From Sneathiella sp. P13V-1 (GTDB lineage: Bacteria; Pseudomonadota; Alphaproteobacteria; Sneathiellales; Sneathiellaceae): a stretch of DNA of 64,000 bases. The first letter of the stretch is position 1, and the number at the start of each line of letters is the position of its first letter. The position numbers and the translations under genes were made by a program. A model generated the notes under the pieces. That model ran no database searches. It was given only the letters and a program-made list of their open reading frames with translations, and had not been told where the DNA came from. The stretch is taken from the NCBI RefSeq assembly GCF_015143595.1, contig NZ_WYEU01000001.1, positions 1,240,001 to 1,304,000 of the forward strand, given 5' to 3'. Shown piece by piece: positions 26,606-36,051 of this stretch.

Positions 26606-26850
26606 TGAATTGATACGCTTACGGGCTGGAATGTGGTTTCTGCTCTATGCTATATATGATGCTATTGTTAAACAAAGATTTATTCTATGTTTGGGGGAAA
26701 GGGGCGCGGTTTTTTAACTTCCTCTTCAGGTTTATCCCCTTAAGTTGTGCGTTCTTTGTGACACACGGTATGGCAGTTTGTTTCGTCATAAAGCAGTATC
26801 CGGTACTTCCTCATTAACTTTGGACAAAATAAAAAGCGTTGGCGGGATCT

Positions 26851-29271
26851 ATGAAAAAAATGGTTAAGGGCAATCTGGGGCGGAAAACACTCATTCCTCT
26901 ACTTGTTGGAACAGCAATGCTGGGACTTGCTGCGTGTGATTCCCCCGAGGAAAAAGCGCAGGCCTATTATCAAAACGCTGTTCAGCTTTTTGAAGAAGAA
27001 AATTACGAGAAGGCCGGACTCGAGTTCAGAAATGCGCTGCAGCTGAACGAAACGATTGCAGATGCCTGGTATCACCTAGCTCTTCTGGAAGAGAAGGCTG
27101 GCAAAGTACGTGAATATGCAGGGGATTTGTTCAAGACTGTTGAACTGGATCCAAACCATGTGCCGGCGCAGGTGCGTATCGGCAAATTGATGCTGTTCTC
27201 AGGCCGTCTGCCGGAGGCTGAAGAGAAATCCAACATGGCCATGCGTCTGGACCCTTCGAACCCCGATGTGTGGTCCTTGCGGTCAGCGCTTCTACTGCGT
27301 CAGGAACAACATGAAGAAGCCACGAAAGCGGCGATGAAGGCGCTTGAGCTTGAAGCCGGTCATGTGGAAGGGTCGCTTATTCTGGCAGCGCAAGCTCTGA
27401 CAAAAAAAGATGCTGAGACCGCGATCAAATATGTTGAAGAGGCATTGAAAATCCATCCAGACAATGTGTCTTTGCATTTGACCAAAATGCGTTCTTTGGA
27501 ATCCGTTGGGGATTTGGATGGTATTGAAGCCGTTTTTAGAACGCTGATTGAACAGAATCCGGATAATCGCGAGTTCAGAAATAACCTAGTTCGTTTCTAT
27601 CTAACGCGGGATGAGAAGGGCAAGGCGGAAGCAGAGGTACGCAAGATCGTTGCGGATAATCCAGATGATCAGGATGCGAAAATTGATTTGATCCGCTTCC
27701 TCCAGGTGGTGAACGGAACAGACGACGCCATTGCCGAACTTGATAAAATCATTGCCGCCAACCCAAGCGGGTACGTGTATCAACTTGCCAAAGCGGAACT
27801 GGTTCTCTCAACAAGGGATGTTGCTGGGGCAAAAGAGATTCTCAATCAGGTTATTCAACAGGCAGGAACTGAAGAAGATGGTCTTAGTGCGCGTGTGAAT
27901 TTGGCAGAGATGTTGTTGAGAGAACAGGATCGCGCTGGGGCGGAAAAGCTGATTGAAGAGACTATTGCGGCTGATCCTTTTCACACTAATGCGCTTTTGA
28001 TCCGCGCCGGTTTGAAACTGGATGACGGTAAAGTAGAAGACGGCATCACAGATCTTAGATCTGCGTTGAAGGATCAGCCGGATTCGGTCCAGGCAACATT
28101 ATTGTTGGCCCGTGCCCACGAAATGAACGGCGCGGTAGAGCTTGCGGAAGATCGTTTTGATGCAGCTTATAAAATCTCCAACGCTGGTGCGCTGGCTTCT
28201 ATGCAGTATGCTCAGTTCCTGGGTCGGCGCGGTGAATATGAACGTGCCGAGGATATCTTGAAAAGAGCCCTGCGCGCTTCTCCACGTGATACAGGGCTGC
28301 TAACCGCGTTGGCGCAGGCAAAACTCATTCAAAAGGACTGGGACGGCGCTGCGGAGGTTGCGGAACAGTTACGCAAGCTGGATAAAGACAATGTGGTGTC
28401 TGACCAGATTCTTGCGCGTTCTTACGCAGGGCAGCAGGATTTCGATAAGAGTATCGAGAGTTTCCGTCAGGCTTATGAAAATGTACCAAACGGGGCCAAT
28501 ACCATTGTCTCCTTGGTGAGGCTCTATATGTCTCAGGGAAAGCCTGAAGAGGCTGAGAAATTCTTGAGAGATATTGTGGCACAGGACCAAGGGAATTTAC
28601 CTGCCCGTATCCTGTTGGCGCAATTGCTCATCGTGCTGGACCGGGAAGATGAGGCGGTTCAGGAATATGAAAAACTGGTCGCCGAAGCGCCAAAAGAGCA
28701 AAATGTCTACTACACATATGTCACCTATAAAATCCGCAAAAAAGATTTTGAGGGTGCAAAGACTGTGTTGGATAAAGGGCGTGCCGTACTGCCCGAAAGC
28801 TTCACGCTGTTGCTGACTGAAGCTGGTATTTATGAACTTCTAAAAGACTATCCAAAAGCCATTGCTGTGTATGAAGAAGCATTGAAAACTAGACCGAATT
28901 CGGATGTCGTAGCAAATAATCTGGCAAGTCTGATCTCTCAGGTTTATGACGATGAAGAAAATCTGCGTAAAGCGTACACTTATGCGAAGCGCTTCCGGTC
29001 TTCTACAGTGCCACATTTTCAGGATACTCTAGGGTGGATCCATTATCGCCTGGGTGAATACCAACTTGCAGTGACGCTTTTGGAAGATGCGGTGGAGAAA
29101 GCACCTGACTTTGGGCTTTTAAGGTATCATTTGGGGATGTCTTATAAGGCACAAAATGACAAAAAACAGGCGATTGAACATTTGAGCAAAGCCGTTGAGA
29201 TTGCGAAACAACGGCCGTTTGAAGAGGCAAAAGAGGCCCAAAAAGCTCTTGATGCCTTGAAAGCGTCTTAA
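26851..29271 (+). CDS. prsT: PrsT-like PEP-CTERM/exosortase system TPR lipoprotein
   Basis: The 806-residue product is a lipoprotein: the signal peptide ends in the lipobox LGLAAC with Cys29. It then consists almost entirely of TPR repeats (over 20 helical pairs, for example AQAYYQNAVQLFEEENYEKAG and AIAVYEEALKTRPNSDVVANN). Length, lipobox and position match PrsT, the TPR protein that accompanies exosortase/EPS loci. It is expected to sit on a periplasmic membrane face and scaffold export, like the PelB/BcsC/AlgK TPR proteins (family-level inference). ATG 26851 was chosen; TTG 26839 and ATG 26860 are alternatives. It heads the + strand unit with the ATPase and the beta-helix protein. Confidence 0.82.
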   Translation: MKKMVKGNLGRKTLIPLLVGTAMLGLAACDSPEEKAQAYYQNAVQLFEEENYEKAGLEFRNALQLNETIADAWYHLALLEEKAGKVREYAGDLFKTVELDPNHVPAQVRIGKLMLFSGRLPEAEEKSNMAMRLDPSNPDVWSLRSALLLRQEQHEEATKAAMKALELEAGHVEGSLILAAQALTKKDAETAIKYVEEALKIHPDNVSLHLTKMRSLESVGDLDGIEAVFRTLIEQNPDNREFRNNLVRFYLTRDEKGKAEAEVRKIVADNPDDQDAKIDLIRFLQVVNGTDDAIAELDKIIAANPSGYVYQLAKAELVLSTRDVAGAKEILNQVIQQAGTEEDGLSARVNLAEMLLREQDRAGAEKLIEETIAADPFHTNALLIRAGLKLDDGKVEDGITDLRSALKDQPDSVQATLLLARAHEMNGAVELAEDRFDAAYKISNAGALASMQYAQFLGRRGEYERAEDILKRALRASPRDTGLLTALAQAKLIQKDWDGAAEVAEQLRKLDKDNVVSDQILARSYAGQQDFDKSIESFRQAYENVPNGANTIVSLVRLYMSQGKPEEAEKFLRDIVAQDQGNLPARILLAQLLIVLDREDEAVQEYEKLVAEAPKEQNVYYTYVTYKIRKKDFEGAKTVLDKGRAVLPESFTLLLTEAGIYELLKDYPKAIAVYEEALKTRPNSDVVANNLASLISQVYDDEENLRKAYTYAKRFRSSTVPHFQDTLGWIHYRLGEYQLAVTLLEDAVEKAPDFGLLRYHLGMSYKAQNDKKQAIEHLSKAVEIAKQRPFEEAKEAQKALDALKAS

Positions 29272-29358
29272 AAAAGTAGTTACCGGTCGTTATTTGTTAA
29301 CAGATCAACTATATAGCTGGAAGAAGATTTCGTTTGAAGGCGATCGGTAAACCAACTC

Positions 29359-30291
29359 ATGTATGAAGAGTTTTACGGCTTAGAAAACAAGCCTTTTTCA
29401 ATCCAACCAGACCCCGATTTTCTATATTGGGGCCGCACCCATTCTATGGCTTATGCCATGTTGGAGTATGGGGTGATGAACCACGCGGGTTTTACTGTTA
29501 TTACCGGTGAGATCGGCTGCGGGAAAACAACACTTATTCGTCACCTCCTTAATCGTTTGGCGGATGAGTATACGGTTGGATTGGTCTCAAATATTCAAGG
29601 GGGAGAACTCCTTCAATGGGTTCTGTCCGCCTTTGATCAGCCATATGATGGGCTTAGCCAGGTTGCCTTACATGATCGTCTGCAGGATTTTCTAATCGAG
29701 CAATATGCGCTGGGAAAAAGAACGATATTGATCGTTGATGAGGCTCAAAATCTTGGCCCAAAATTGTTGGAACAACTGCGCTTGTTGTCCAATATTAATG
29801 CCGATAGCGATCAACTGTTACAGTTGATCCTGGTGGGGCAGCCGCAGTTGAAAGATCTTCTTCAGTCTCCAGAGTTGATCCAGTTTGCACAGCGTGTTGC
29901 ATCTGACTTTCATGTGGTGCCACTGAGCTTGGAAGATGTGAAAGATTACATCAAGCACCGTTTGGAAGTCGCGGGACGACATGAGCCGTTATTTACCGAT
30001 GTAGCGTGTGAACATATTCACGAGGCAAGTCGGGGAGTACCACGTATCATCAATATTCTATGTGATACTTGTCTTGTGTATGGTTTTGCTCAGATGTCGG
30101 AAGAAATCGACAGTAGTATTGTCGATGAAGTCATTGAAGACAAAAAAGAACATGGCGTTTTCAAGCTGGGGGAAAGCGTCTCCGCACCCAAGACGGCCCC
30201 GATAGAGATCCGGGAATCCGAGGAAGAGGCTGCCCTTATCATCCGTGACAAAGATCTAGCCAAAATGTTGTTGGAGAAATTGCAGGGTTGA
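29359..30291 (+). CDS. ExeA-like AAA ATPase of exosortase/EPS systems
   Basis: The 310-residue protein begins MYEEFYGLENKPFSIQPDP, the classic opening of ExeA/GspA-type ATPases. It has Walker A GEIGCGKTT (residues 50-58) and Walker B LIVDEAQ (124-130). SRGVPRIINILCD is the C-terminal sensor region. This matches the ATPase regularly found beside XrtA/PEP-CTERM exopolysaccharide genes, whose exact mechanism is unknown. It probably powers assembly of the envelope export complex from the cytoplasmic side. The last 50 residues are charged and less conserved. Its stop overlaps the region just before the beta-helix protein start. Confidence 0.85.
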   Translation: MYEEFYGLENKPFSIQPDPDFLYWGRTHSMAYAMLEYGVMNHAGFTVITGEIGCGKTTLIRHLLNRLADEYTVGLVSNIQGGELLQWVLSAFDQPYDGLSQVALHDRLQDFLIEQYALGKRTILIVDEAQNLGPKLLEQLRLLSNINADSDQLLQLILVGQPQLKDLLQSPELIQFAQRVASDFHVVPLSLEDVKDYIKHRLEVAGRHEPLFTDVACEHIHEASRGVPRIINILCDTCLVYGFAQMSEEIDSSIVDEVIEDKKEHGVFKLGESVSAPKTAPIEIRESEEEAALIIRDKDLAKMLLEKLQG

Positions 30292-30305
30292 CCGCTGGAG
30301 GGTGT

Positions 30306-31583
30306 ATGACTGGTTTCAAAGTGGCTCTAGTTGTTGGGCTTTTTTTATTCTCCACCTTTGCCAATGCAAAAGATATCTATGTTGACCCCTCCGCCACGTC
30401 GGGGGGAGATGGCAGTCAAGCACATCCTTTTAATGATCTCAAACGGGTCGTAAAATCGGGTTCCATAATGGATGGAAGGCTTTATTTGGCTCCGGGGAAT
30501 TATGGAAATTTGGTAATTTCTAAAAAAGTGCCATCTCAAGGCGTAGAGATTATTTCCATACAAAAACACCAAGCCGTGTTTTCTAGTATAAAAATACTTT
30601 CATCAAAAAACTGGAAAATTGATGGCGTGAAAGTACGCTACGATAGTGAAACACCAAAAAAAGTTAAGTATCTAGTGGAAGTTGGATACAATTCAAGAAA
30701 CATTACTGTTCAGAATGTACTTGTCACCTCTTCCGAAAATATTGAAGCTTGGAACAAAAGTGATTGGAATAATAAAACAAAATCTGGAATTGGTTCTTAC
30801 GCGCCAGGAGTGAAGATTCTTGATAATATTGTCGAGAATATTGACTTCGGTATTCTAGCGCTGGGCCAGAACTCGGTGGTCTCAGGAAACTTAATAAACC
30901 ATTTTTCTGGAGATGGGTTGCGTGGGTTAGGAGATAATTCACTGTTTGAAAAAAACGTGGTGAAGAATTGCCATGCTGTGAATGACAATCATGATGACGG
31001 TTTCCAATCCTGGTCTCTTGGAGACGATCTTAAATCTGGTGGTGGTGTTATCCGAAATGTCAGCCTGAGAGATAACTTATTCATTGGAAATGAAACTGAG
31101 GATAATTCACCCAAATGTTACATGCAGGGAATAGGACTTTATGATGGTATGTATGAGGGATGGGAAATATCAAATAACATAGTTGTCGTAGACCATTGGC
31201 ATGGCATTATTGTGGCTGGTGCTAAAAATGTCAGAATAACGAATAACACTGTGTTTGACCCAACAGGCCGAAAGCCGGGACCAGCGTGGATCAGAGTTGA
31301 AGACCATAAGAACGGTAAGAAATCCACAGGTAATCTGGTTGCCAATAATCTCGCAAATTCGTTTCAATTTCCCGATGGGGGTGTTCTGCAGTTACAGAAC
31401 CAGATTATCCGAAATCCACATTTATTATTTGTCGATCCGGATAATCATGATTACCGCCTAAAGCCAGGCGCCCGGGCGATCGATGCCGGGATGGATGGCG
31501 TTGGGCCCAAGGTTGATTTTTATGGCAATCCCCGACCATCTGGTGAGAAAACCGATGTAGGGGCGGCTGAGTTTGTGAAGTAA
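30306..31583 (+). CDS. Sec-exported right-handed parallel beta-helix protein, putative polysaccharide lyase/epimerase-like
   Basis: The 425-residue protein has a signal peptide (TGFKVALVVGLFLFSTFANA). Its beta-helix starts with DIYVDPSATSGGDGSQAHPF, the usual entry of polysaccharide-active beta-helices. The coils carry NDNHDDGFQSW (H229, D231, Q234, W236) and HWHGI (H297, H299), then VRITNNTVFDP, with a DVGAAEF end. These motifs line up with HPDYIQFW and HYHGI of the giant protein at 11140. Cleavage or epimerisation of the nascent polysaccharide in the periplasm is plausible, as for AlgG or AlgL in alginate loci. Actual chemistry is unproven. GGAGGG lies just before ATG 30306. It abuts the convergent barrel gene with three bases between stops. 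Confidence 0.8.
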   Translation: MTGFKVALVVGLFLFSTFANAKDIYVDPSATSGGDGSQAHPFNDLKRVVKSGSIMDGRLYLAPGNYGNLVISKKVPSQGVEIISIQKHQAVFSSIKILSSKNWKIDGVKVRYDSETPKKVKYLVEVGYNSRNITVQNVLVTSSENIEAWNKSDWNNKTKSGIGSYAPGVKILDNIVENIDFGILALGQNSVVSGNLINHFSGDGLRGLGDNSLFEKNVVKNCHAVNDNHDDGFQSWSLGDDLKSGGGVIRNVSLRDNLFIGNETEDNSPKCYMQGIGLYDGMYEGWEISNNIVVVDHWHGIIVAGAKNVRITNNTVFDPTGRKPGPAWIRVEDHKNGKKSTGNLVANNLANSFQFPDGGVLQLQNQIIRNPHLLFVDPDNHDYRLKPGARAIDAGMDGVGPKVDFYGNPRPSGEKTDVGAAEFVK

Positions 31584-31586
31584 ACT

Positions 31587-33047
31587 CTAGAAGGTTTTTC
31601 GAATGGAGAGAGTGAAAGCATTTTCCTCCACATTGCCACCGATTTTTTCGTCGCGCAGCAAGTAGTTATACGCCGCAGAGGCGGCTAAGCCGCGACTGAA
31701 CTCATACCGATAATCCACACCAAAACTATATGTTGTTATTTCGTCTGTTGGCAATTGACCGTCAATCACGTCACTGTAATTGCCGGACAGCGAAAGGTCC
31801 GCGCGAGGCGTCAGTTGCCGAGAGAAATTACCGCCGATGGAAAGCACTTTATCCTTGGCTCCATCGCTGAGTACTTCTCTGTCAATGAAGCTCACATTGG
31901 CACCGTAACTGTTGCGACGACGCTCTCCGCGCCAGGCGAGTGTAAAGCGAGACGACTTGGTGACATCATCAACGTAGGCAGCTGTTGAGAAATCTGGCCG
32001 GATAAGTTCATCATCTGCGTTGAGGATATCTGTATTTGCAAGACTTGTATCTGAGTTTTGAATATTCACAGAGTATTCTGCGGTAAGCGTGTCCAGACTG
32101 GTTGGAGCATACTCCATCTTCAGATCATAAATCAGATCATCAAAACGATAGCCGATCTGTAAACTTGCATCAGTCCTGGAGTTTGGATGGAAACGCACTC
32201 CGCCGCCACCGTAGAAGCCACTAATGGCTTCGTCGTCGACATTATCAATGTCAAAATCGTCATACCCCACGGCACCAATAATGGAAAATAACCGATTTAT
32301 AGGGATTTCAGCACTCGCCTGCCCATTGAAATGATTGAACTTTTCATCGTCATCGGACTCGGACATTGTATAATTTGCAAGCGTTTGCCATTGCAGATTT
32401 GCAAATCTGGATCCGCTATTTGCCTGCACTTCAAACTCATTGGTGCGCTGGTCAGCGGGCGGGTTGCTACCATTACCAACATCTGTTTCGAGGAAACGTG
32501 TTTCTGAATATCCGTATCTTGCAACACCGGTTACCCAGTTTCCAAAATTTTGAACAAAATAAGGGCTGATGCGACCGTTAAAGACCTGCGTTCGATCAGT
32601 GGACAGGGTTCTGTTGCCGGCAGAAGTCCGTCCTACATCTTCCAGGGTTTCTTCGGTGAAGGTGATGCGACCATCGATAAAGAAGCGATCTTCAAAGATC
32701 TCAATTTGTCCGCCACCGACTAGATTTTGTCGAAAACCGTTCAACTCGTCAAAATCCAGATAGATATCCTGTGAAAAATCGTAGGCCAGATTAATTTGTG
32801 TACGCCTTGTTTCCCCTGTGATCGCAAAACCTAAATCCAGGCTGGTGACCAGATCACCATCTTTGCCATCACCGGTCGATAGCACATTATCCGTATATTG
32901 AATGCTACTGCCAATATAGGGATCAATGGTCCATTCAGCGGCGATTGCTGATGACGAGATCGTTGAAAAAGCGCAAGCGACACCAAGCGCGATGTAGGAA
33001 CAACGCGACAACGGCCGAAAGCGGGATGCTTGAAACTGCTTTTTCAC
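31587..33047 (-). CDS. Outer-membrane beta-barrel protein of exosortase/EPS systems
   Basis: The 486-residue product has a signal peptide ending near SSSAIAAEW. It continues as a long series of amphipathic strands with alternating aromatic and polar residues (GSSIQYTDNVLSTGDG, DLGFAITGETRR) and ends FTLSIRKTF, with the terminal Phe typical of outer-membrane barrels. The size fits an 18-20 strand barrel. It resembles the uncharacterised barrel that accompanies PEP-CTERM/EPS loci (BBP2-like). It may be the pore or a partner of the export lipoprotein. GTG 33047 is favoured because AGGTGA lies eight bases before it; GTG 33059 has no such site. It follows the export lipoprotein by 30 bases. Confidence 0.8.
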   Translation of the reverse strand: MKKQFQASRFRPLSRCSYIALGVACAFSTISSSAIAAEWTIDPYIGSSIQYTDNVLSTGDGKDGDLVTSLDLGFAITGETRRTQINLAYDFSQDIYLDFDELNGFRQNLVGGGQIEIFEDRFFIDGRITFTEETLEDVGRTSAGNRTLSTDRTQVFNGRISPYFVQNFGNWVTGVARYGYSETRFLETDVGNGSNPPADQRTNEFEVQANSGSRFANLQWQTLANYTMSESDDDEKFNHFNGQASAEIPINRLFSIIGAVGYDDFDIDNVDDEAISGFYGGGGVRFHPNSRTDASLQIGYRFDDLIYDLKMEYAPTSLDTLTAEYSVNIQNSDTSLANTDILNADDELIRPDFSTAAYVDDVTKSSRFTLAWRGERRRNSYGANVSFIDREVLSDGAKDKVLSIGGNFSRQLTPRADLSLSGNYSDVIDGQLPTDEITTYSFGVDYRYEFSRGLAASAAYNYLLRDEKIGGNVEENAFTLSIRKTF

Positions 33048-33077
33048 GAATAAACTCACCTGATAAATCAGAGGATC

Positions 33078-33710
33078 CTAGAACCAGCTCTCTGGAATAA
33101 TGATAATGTCACCAGGTAGAAGGGGAACATTCGCGGAGACGTCACCATCTAGCAGAAGATCATCGAGCCTAATCCGATAAGATTTTTCCTGCCCGTTTTC
33201 TTTCCTCACGATGATAGACCGATTGCCAGCAGCAAATTCAGTAATACCGCCAACTGCAATCATGGCATCAAGAAGTGTCATCCGGTCATTAAAAGCGATA
33301 GCCATTGGTTCTACCGCCTGACCAACAATACGAACCTGTCGGGAGTAGGGGCCTGCAAATCGTGTAACAGAAACGGTTACGACGGGATCCACAATATAGG
33401 CGGTCAGCTTCTGAGCAATTTCCTTACCCAGCTCTTCTGGTGTCTTTTGTGCCGCGACCACATCTCCAATAAGAGGCGTAGAGACTTTTCCGTCCGGACG
33501 CACTGGAACGGTGACGGAAAGATCGGGGTTTTGCCAGACGAAAACCTTTAATTCGTCTCGGGGACCAATGACGTAGTCCGGCGTCTCTTTCAAGGTTGCC
33601 GGAGCGGAGCCAGCAAGTTCCGGCGGTGTGGCGCAAGCGGCCAGCAGAAATACGCTGAGCGCGGCCAGCAGGCTTGCGCCCGTTTTAATAATTGAACGGT
33701 TATTTTTCAC
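33078..33710 (-). CDS. Wza/EpsA-like polysaccharide export lipoprotein (exosortase-associated type)
   Basis: The 210-residue lipoprotein has a lipobox FLLAAC (Cys26). It contains a polysaccharide export sugar-binding domain (YVIGPRDELKVFVWQNPDLSVTVPVRPDGK...) followed by one SLBB domain (RQVRIVGQAVEPMAIAFNDRMT...), and ends LLPGDIIIIPESWF. At this length it is the short form typical of exosortase-linked EPS loci, lacking the C-terminal transmembrane helix of E. coli Wza. It should form the periplasmic/outer-membrane part of the polysaccharide exit channel, working with the adjacent barrel protein and the Wzz-like protein. GGGAGG precedes the start. It diverges from the type I transporter gene. 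Confidence 0.87.
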   Translation of the reverse strand: MKNNRSIIKTGASLLAALSVFLLAACATPPELAGSAPATLKETPDYVIGPRDELKVFVWQNPDLSVTVPVRPDGKVSTPLIGDVVAAQKTPEELGKEIAQKLTAYIVDPVVTVSVTRFAGPYSRQVRIVGQAVEPMAIAFNDRMTLLDAMIAVGGITEFAAGNRSIIVRKENGQEKSYRIRLDDLLLDGDVSANVPLLPGDIIIIPESWF

Positions 33711-33936
33711 TTCTGCCTCCCGCAGGAAAAATTCAGCAAAGTTAAAGCAATATTCACTAACGCGAGACTATAACCAAACACAGGAAATTGTAAAAGTTTA
33801 TGTCCGCACTAAATCAGTTCTTGCAGGAGCCAAGTTGTTAATTGGCAACGACTGATGGAAGGCGAATTAATCATATTTTTTGGGTGCTTTCGCGTAATTC
33901 CGGGCCTTCCGGGTAAACAGGACGTTTGATAGAACA

Positions 33937-36051
33937 GTGAAAGATAAAGGTAAAGACGTACTAAGGGAAACCATTGGTAAGTGTAAGCGTGTCTTTTTGC
34001 TTATCGCGATTTTTGGTTTGTGTATCAATATGTTGATGCTGACGGCACCACTTTACATGATGCAGGTGTTTGATCGCGTTATTTCCAGTCACAATACGGA
34101 CACCTTGATCATGTTGTTTCTGATCGCCACCCTGGCGCTGGTAACCATGGCGATGCTGGAGGGGGTTCGTACGTTTATTCTTGTGCGATTAAGCAGCTGG
34201 ATTGACCGCCAGCTTGGCCCCGGATCGTTGAATAGCAGTATTTTCTCTCAATTGAAGCAGGGGGAAAATCCCAATACGCAAGGGTTGAGAGATTTAGGTA
34301 CGTTCCGTGGCTTCTTGACGGGTGCAGGGATTTTTCCGATTCTTGACGCTCCATTTGCCCCGCTATTTTTAGGCATCATGTTTCTCCTCCACCCCCTGTT
34401 GGGAGGAATTGCCCTGGCGGGTGCCGGAATACTGTTTTCCTTTGCGCTGATGAATGAGATTTTAACCCGGCGCCCTCTTGCGATGTCAGGGCAATATACG
34501 ATCAAAGCGATGGAACAGGCAGAAGCCTCAGCAAGAAATGCGGATGTTATTGAGGCAATGGGCATGATGCCGGCCCTGACAGCGCGGTGGAATAAAATCA
34601 ATCACGAAGCCATGATATTGCAGGCGAAAGCGAGTGACCGTGGCGGTATCATCTCTTCATTCTCAAAATTTTTCCGGATGATCTTGCAGATCGGGATCTC
34701 TACCGCTGCAGCTTGGTTGGTGATACAGGGCGACTTAACTGCAGGCGCCATGATAGCGGCATCGCTGATCATGGGGCGGGCGTTGGCGCCCGTGGAACAG
34801 GCCATCGGAACCTGGAAAGGATTTGTCGGGGCGCGGGCAGCATATGGGCGTTTGAAAAGCCGGATTGAGAAAGTGGAGGAGGATGAGCCCGGGATGCCGT
34901 TACCTCGTCCGAAAGGGGCAATTTCCGTTGAAAATGTGAGTTTTGTCCATCCAGGTGCGAAGAAACCAGTTTTAAAAAATATCAGCTTCAAGATTAATCC
35001 TGGTGAAATTGTTGGTCTGATCGGACCAACGGCAGCGGGGAAGTCTACCCTCTCCAGAATTATGATCGGCAATCTCCATCCCACTTCTGGTCATTCCCGA
35101 TTGGACAATATGGATGTAAGCGAGTGGCCTTCTTCGGATCGTGGACAGTATGTCGGTTATTTGCCTCAGGATATTGAGCTTTTTGCAGGTACCATTAAAG
35201 ATAACATTTCCCGTATGAGGGAAGGTGATCCTGATCTAGTGGTGGAAGCCGCAAAGAAAGCCGGTGTCCATGAGATGATCCTTCGCATGGAAAAGGGATA
35301 TGAGACAGAAATCGGTGAAGGCGGGGCGGCACTCTCCGGAGGACAGCGTCAGCGAATAGCCTTGGCACGTGCGATTTATGGGAACCCTTGCCTGCTTGTT
35401 CTGGATGAGCCGAACGCCAATCTGGATAGCGATGGGGAAGCTGCCTTGATGAAAGCGATGGACGCCCTCGCTAATGATGGAATGACCATCATAATCGTGG
35501 CGCATCGCCCGAATGTTCTAAGATATGCGGACAAGATTATTGTTCTGAGAGACGGAATGCTTGATGATTACGGCTTTAGAGATGATATCCTTGATAAACT
35601 TCAGGGAGCGTCCCGGCCGGTTCTGCAAAAACTCACCAAGCCAAGTGAAGAAAAAGTGTCTGCGCAGCCACATGCGCTCCCTTCCGAGAAAGATGATAAC
35701 CAGAACTCGGAAACGATAAAAACCAAAGAAGAGGGGGTGAACAGTAATATTGCCCGCATTCAAAGGTTGAAATCTATTCAAAACAAAGCAGCGCGACGTT
35801 CAAGGCAGGCAGGCAACCTCAAAAATTCCGAAGATAAAGTTGTGGGAATGAAGCCTGAGCAGGAATCCGGAAAAATACGTTCTGAAGAGCGACGGTCATC
35901 CACACCACCTCCGATAACCGAGGCGGTGAGGGAAGAGATTATTTCTTTGGCAGATCGTGATCTGAGTGAACAGGAAATTCAAGAGATCTATGGCTTCTAC
36001 GCTTCTGGAGACAGAAATTCTATGCTGAAAAAACTCAAGGGGCTTGGATAA
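33937..36051 (+). CDS. Type I secretion ABC transporter permease/ATPase (PrtD family) with C-terminal extension
   Basis: The 704-residue protein has a membrane domain of about six helices (residues 20-300), then an ABC ATPase: Walker A GPTAAGKST (363-371), signature LSGGQRQRIALARA (467-480), Walker B LLVLDEP (486-492), His-loop AHRP (522-525). It lacks an N-terminal C39-like domain, as in PrtD/AprD, which export RTX proteins. The nearest substrate is the RTX protein at 11140-17124. Residues 558-704 form an unusual charged tail, predicted disordered then helical, ending in a compact segment (AVREEIISLADRDLSEQEIQ...). Typical PrtD proteins end soon after the ATPase. The start is GTG 33937, with no good ribosome site visible. 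The stop touches the adaptor start codon. Confidence 0.87.
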   Translation: MKDKGKDVLRETIGKCKRVFLLIAIFGLCINMLMLTAPLYMMQVFDRVISSHNTDTLIMLFLIATLALVTMAMLEGVRTFILVRLSSWIDRQLGPGSLNSSIFSQLKQGENPNTQGLRDLGTFRGFLTGAGIFPILDAPFAPLFLGIMFLLHPLLGGIALAGAGILFSFALMNEILTRRPLAMSGQYTIKAMEQAEASARNADVIEAMGMMPALTARWNKINHEAMILQAKASDRGGIISSFSKFFRMILQIGISTAAAWLVIQGDLTAGAMIAASLIMGRALAPVEQAIGTWKGFVGARAAYGRLKSRIEKVEEDEPGMPLPRPKGAISVENVSFVHPGAKKPVLKNISFKINPGEIVGLIGPTAAGKSTLSRIMIGNLHPTSGHSRLDNMDVSEWPSSDRGQYVGYLPQDIELFAGTIKDNISRMREGDPDLVVEAAKKAGVHEMILRMEKGYETEIGEGGAALSGGQRQRIALARAIYGNPCLLVLDEPNANLDSDGEAALMKAMDALANDGMTIIIVAHRPNVLRYADKIIVLRDGMLDDYGFRDDILDKLQGASRPVLQKLTKPSEEKVSAQPHALPSEKDDNQNSETIKTKEEGVNSNIARIQRLKSIQNKAARRSRQAGNLKNSEDKVVGMKPEQESGKIRSEERRSSTPPPITEAVREEIISLADRDLSEQEIQEIYGFYASGDRNSMLKKLKGLG

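Noticed and set aside
26771-26790. Possible sigma-54 promoter before prsT (TGGCAG, then TTCG)
   Set aside because: The -12 GC is missing and the spacing does not fit the GG-N10-GC rule.
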